Assembly: GCA_902826605.1 (NCBI GenBank)
Contig: CADEFM010000011.1
Coordinates: forward strand, 1 to 64,000
Direction of reading: 5' to 3'
Origin: an uncultured Acidobacteriota bacterium
Lineage (GTDB): Bacteria > Acidobacteriota > Terriglobia > Bryobacterales > Bryobacteraceae
Length of the DNA stretch: 64,000 bases
Positions within the stretch are counted from its first letter, which is position 1. Every line of letters begins with the position of its first letter. The notes under the pieces were generated by a model. That model worked only from the letters and a program-made list of their open reading frames with translations. It did no database searches and was not told the DNA's origin. Positions 63,166-64,000 of the stretch are shown here, piece after piece. A program made the position numbers and the translations under genes.

Positions 63166-63286
63166 TGATTTCCTCCAAAGAACGAGATGCCGAGATCGGG
63201 CTGGATTACTTGATCGTAAATCTCGCAGACCATCCGAACCAGCCTCGGGTCCATTTTGACACCATAGGCCCCGCCTCAGTATACTG
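63156..63286 (+). pseudogene. Second RHS-core remnant
   Basis: SKERDAEIGLDYLIVNLAD appears in one open frame right after the lipoprotein gene, matching the RHS core start at 61827-61870 (SKERDAETGLDYFGARY) at both DNA and protein level. The frame diverges after about 15 residues and stops at TGA 63286. Such a duplicated core start marks a former site where toxin tips were exchanged. Confidence 0.6.
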
Positions 63287-63331
63287 ATCTCCGGTCAGGC
63301 TGTTGTTTGAACACAGGTGACGAAGACCCAC

Positions 63332-64000
63332 ATGAAACCCTCGAATTCTATCAGCAGACGATCGGCAATCGGCGGACTGGGCGGGGCGCTGTTTAGCGGC
63401 GGCTGGCTCGAAGCGCAACAAGATCCATTTCGCGATCATAGCCGCGTGCCGGGGATGGATGAACTCACCACCGTCCAGGACTTCGAAGGCGTGGCCTTCG
63501 CCAAAATGCCGCGCGAATTTTTCATGTACATGGCCCACGGGGGCGAAGGCGAGTTTACACTTCGACGGAATCGCGAGGCGTTCGATTGGGTCGAACTGGT
63601 CCCCAAAGGCGTGGTGGATGTTAGCACGGTGCAGACCGCGACCGAGGTTTTGGGCACGCCCATGGCGTTCCCCATCATGACGTCGCCCACGGCGTTCCAT
63701 ATCCAGTTACATCGGGAAGCCGAAGCCGCCACTTATCAAGGATCGATGGCGGCGTCCAACACCCCTTACATCATCAGTCACAATCATTCCATCGCTTTGG
63801 AAAAGATCACGCCTGCTGCTAACAGTCCTTTGTGGATGCAACTGTACCCTCAGAGAAATCTCGATACCACGAAGGCGTGGATCGATGCGGCTGGCGTCGC
63901 AGGCGTCAAAACGGTTGTCATGACCATCGATCAGCAGGCTACGTTTTATGAGCGCGCCATCCATCAACGTCACTTAGTTGCGCAGCCGGTGTTCCGGCGG
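63332..64000 (+). CDS. Tat-exported FMN-dependent alpha-hydroxy-acid dehydrogenase (3' end outside window)
   Basis: 223 residues are visible and the frame continues past the window edge. Twin-arginine signal SISRRSAIGGLGGAL near 6-20. The fold of glycolate/lactate oxidases follows: TVQDFEGVAFAKMPREFFMYMAHGGEGEFTLRRN (Y of the active site in FFMYM), FPIMTSPTAFHIQLH with the conserved P-[IMTS] strand, and TPYIISHNHSIALEKI. The conserved GVAGVKTVVMTIDQQ strand is present. The catalytic histidine and arginine lie beyond the window. It oxidises 2-hydroxy acids to 2-oxo acids in the periplasm. Start ATG 63332. Confidence 0.85.
   Translation, partial: MKPSNSISRRSAIGGLGGALFSGGWLEAQQDPFRDHSRVPGMDELTTVQDFEGVAFAKMPREFFMYMAHGGEGEFTLRRNREAFDWVELVPKGVVDVSTVQTATEVLGTPMAFPIMTSPTAFHIQLHREAEAATYQGSMAASNTPYIISHNHSIALEKITPAANSPLWMQLYPQRNLDTTKAWIDAAGVAGVKTVVMTIDQQATFYERAIHQRHLVAQPVFRR

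Noticed and set aside
1..64000. CRISPR array, integrase, transposase or prophage genes
   Set aside because: Looked for regularly spaced repeats and for DDE, tyrosine or serine recombinase motifs; none were seen.

Overview
The window looks like a chromosomal segment of an Acidobacteriota member, most likely of the Bryobacterales / Candidatus Solibacter type. This is inferred from gene content: GWxTD-domain protein, tandem VWFA-related secreted proteins, DUF5916 outer-membrane protein, Oar-like carboxypeptidase-regulatory barrel, many DinB-fold proteins, a complete Tol-Pal operon and a GC-rich codon pattern. No marker gene in the window fixes the genus.

Layout. 1-8275 looks like an accessory island. 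It starts at the 3' end of a tRNA-Ser gene and ends near a degenerate tRNA-like copy of the same 3' end. It carries a DUF3592-like protein, a LolA/TonB-C protein, an acyltransferase inserted inside a duplicated segment, and a 1311-residue glycosyltransferase polyprotein. 8313-27100 holds a membrane Ser/Thr kinase, an iron uptake pair (piuC plus TonB-dependent receptor), an OmpA-like coiled-coil protein, an OpuC/OsmF-type ABC transporter, a Doc toxin with an AbrB-type antitoxin, a disulfide oxidoreductase, TerC, a Tat-exported ThDP enzyme with a cytochrome c, a decayed DUF1801 gene, a beta-propeller protein, DinB and two VWA proteins. 27100-34460 holds a possible structured RNA with a strong terminator, recN, and the divergent tolQ-tolR-tolA-tolB-pal-cpoB operon.

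34460-46550 is mostly core: a nine-heme cytochrome, chrB, a DUF5916 protein, two exported DinB-like paralogs, a B12-binding radical SAM protein, Fe/Mn superoxide dismutase, gatA/gatC, a DUF721 protein, maf and a GNAT enzyme. 46660-52143 is the most unusual locus: a SAM methyltransferase, a geranylgeranyl-reductase-like flavoprotein and a UbiA prenyltransferase. The flavoprotein carries one copy, and UbiA five tandem copies, of a ~130-residue beta-rich module that also occurs twice in the glycosyltransferase polyprotein 40 kb away. The UbiA gene lies between two copies of a 21-bp sequence that is part of the lexA promoter, so it appears to have been inserted there.

52355-61769 returns to housekeeping and envelope genes: lexA, ydcF-like, a TrmH-family methyltransferase, rarA, PilZ, an alpha/beta hydrolase, SPOR, GWxTD and an Oar-like barrel. 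61775-63290 is a displaced RHS toxin tip with a probable zinc-metallopeptidase domain, an adjacent lipoprotein that may be its immunity protein, and a second RHS-core remnant. The window ends inside a Tat-exported FMN-dependent alpha-hydroxy-acid dehydrogenase.

No CRISPR array, complete insertion sequence, integrase, rRNA or complete tRNA gene was seen.
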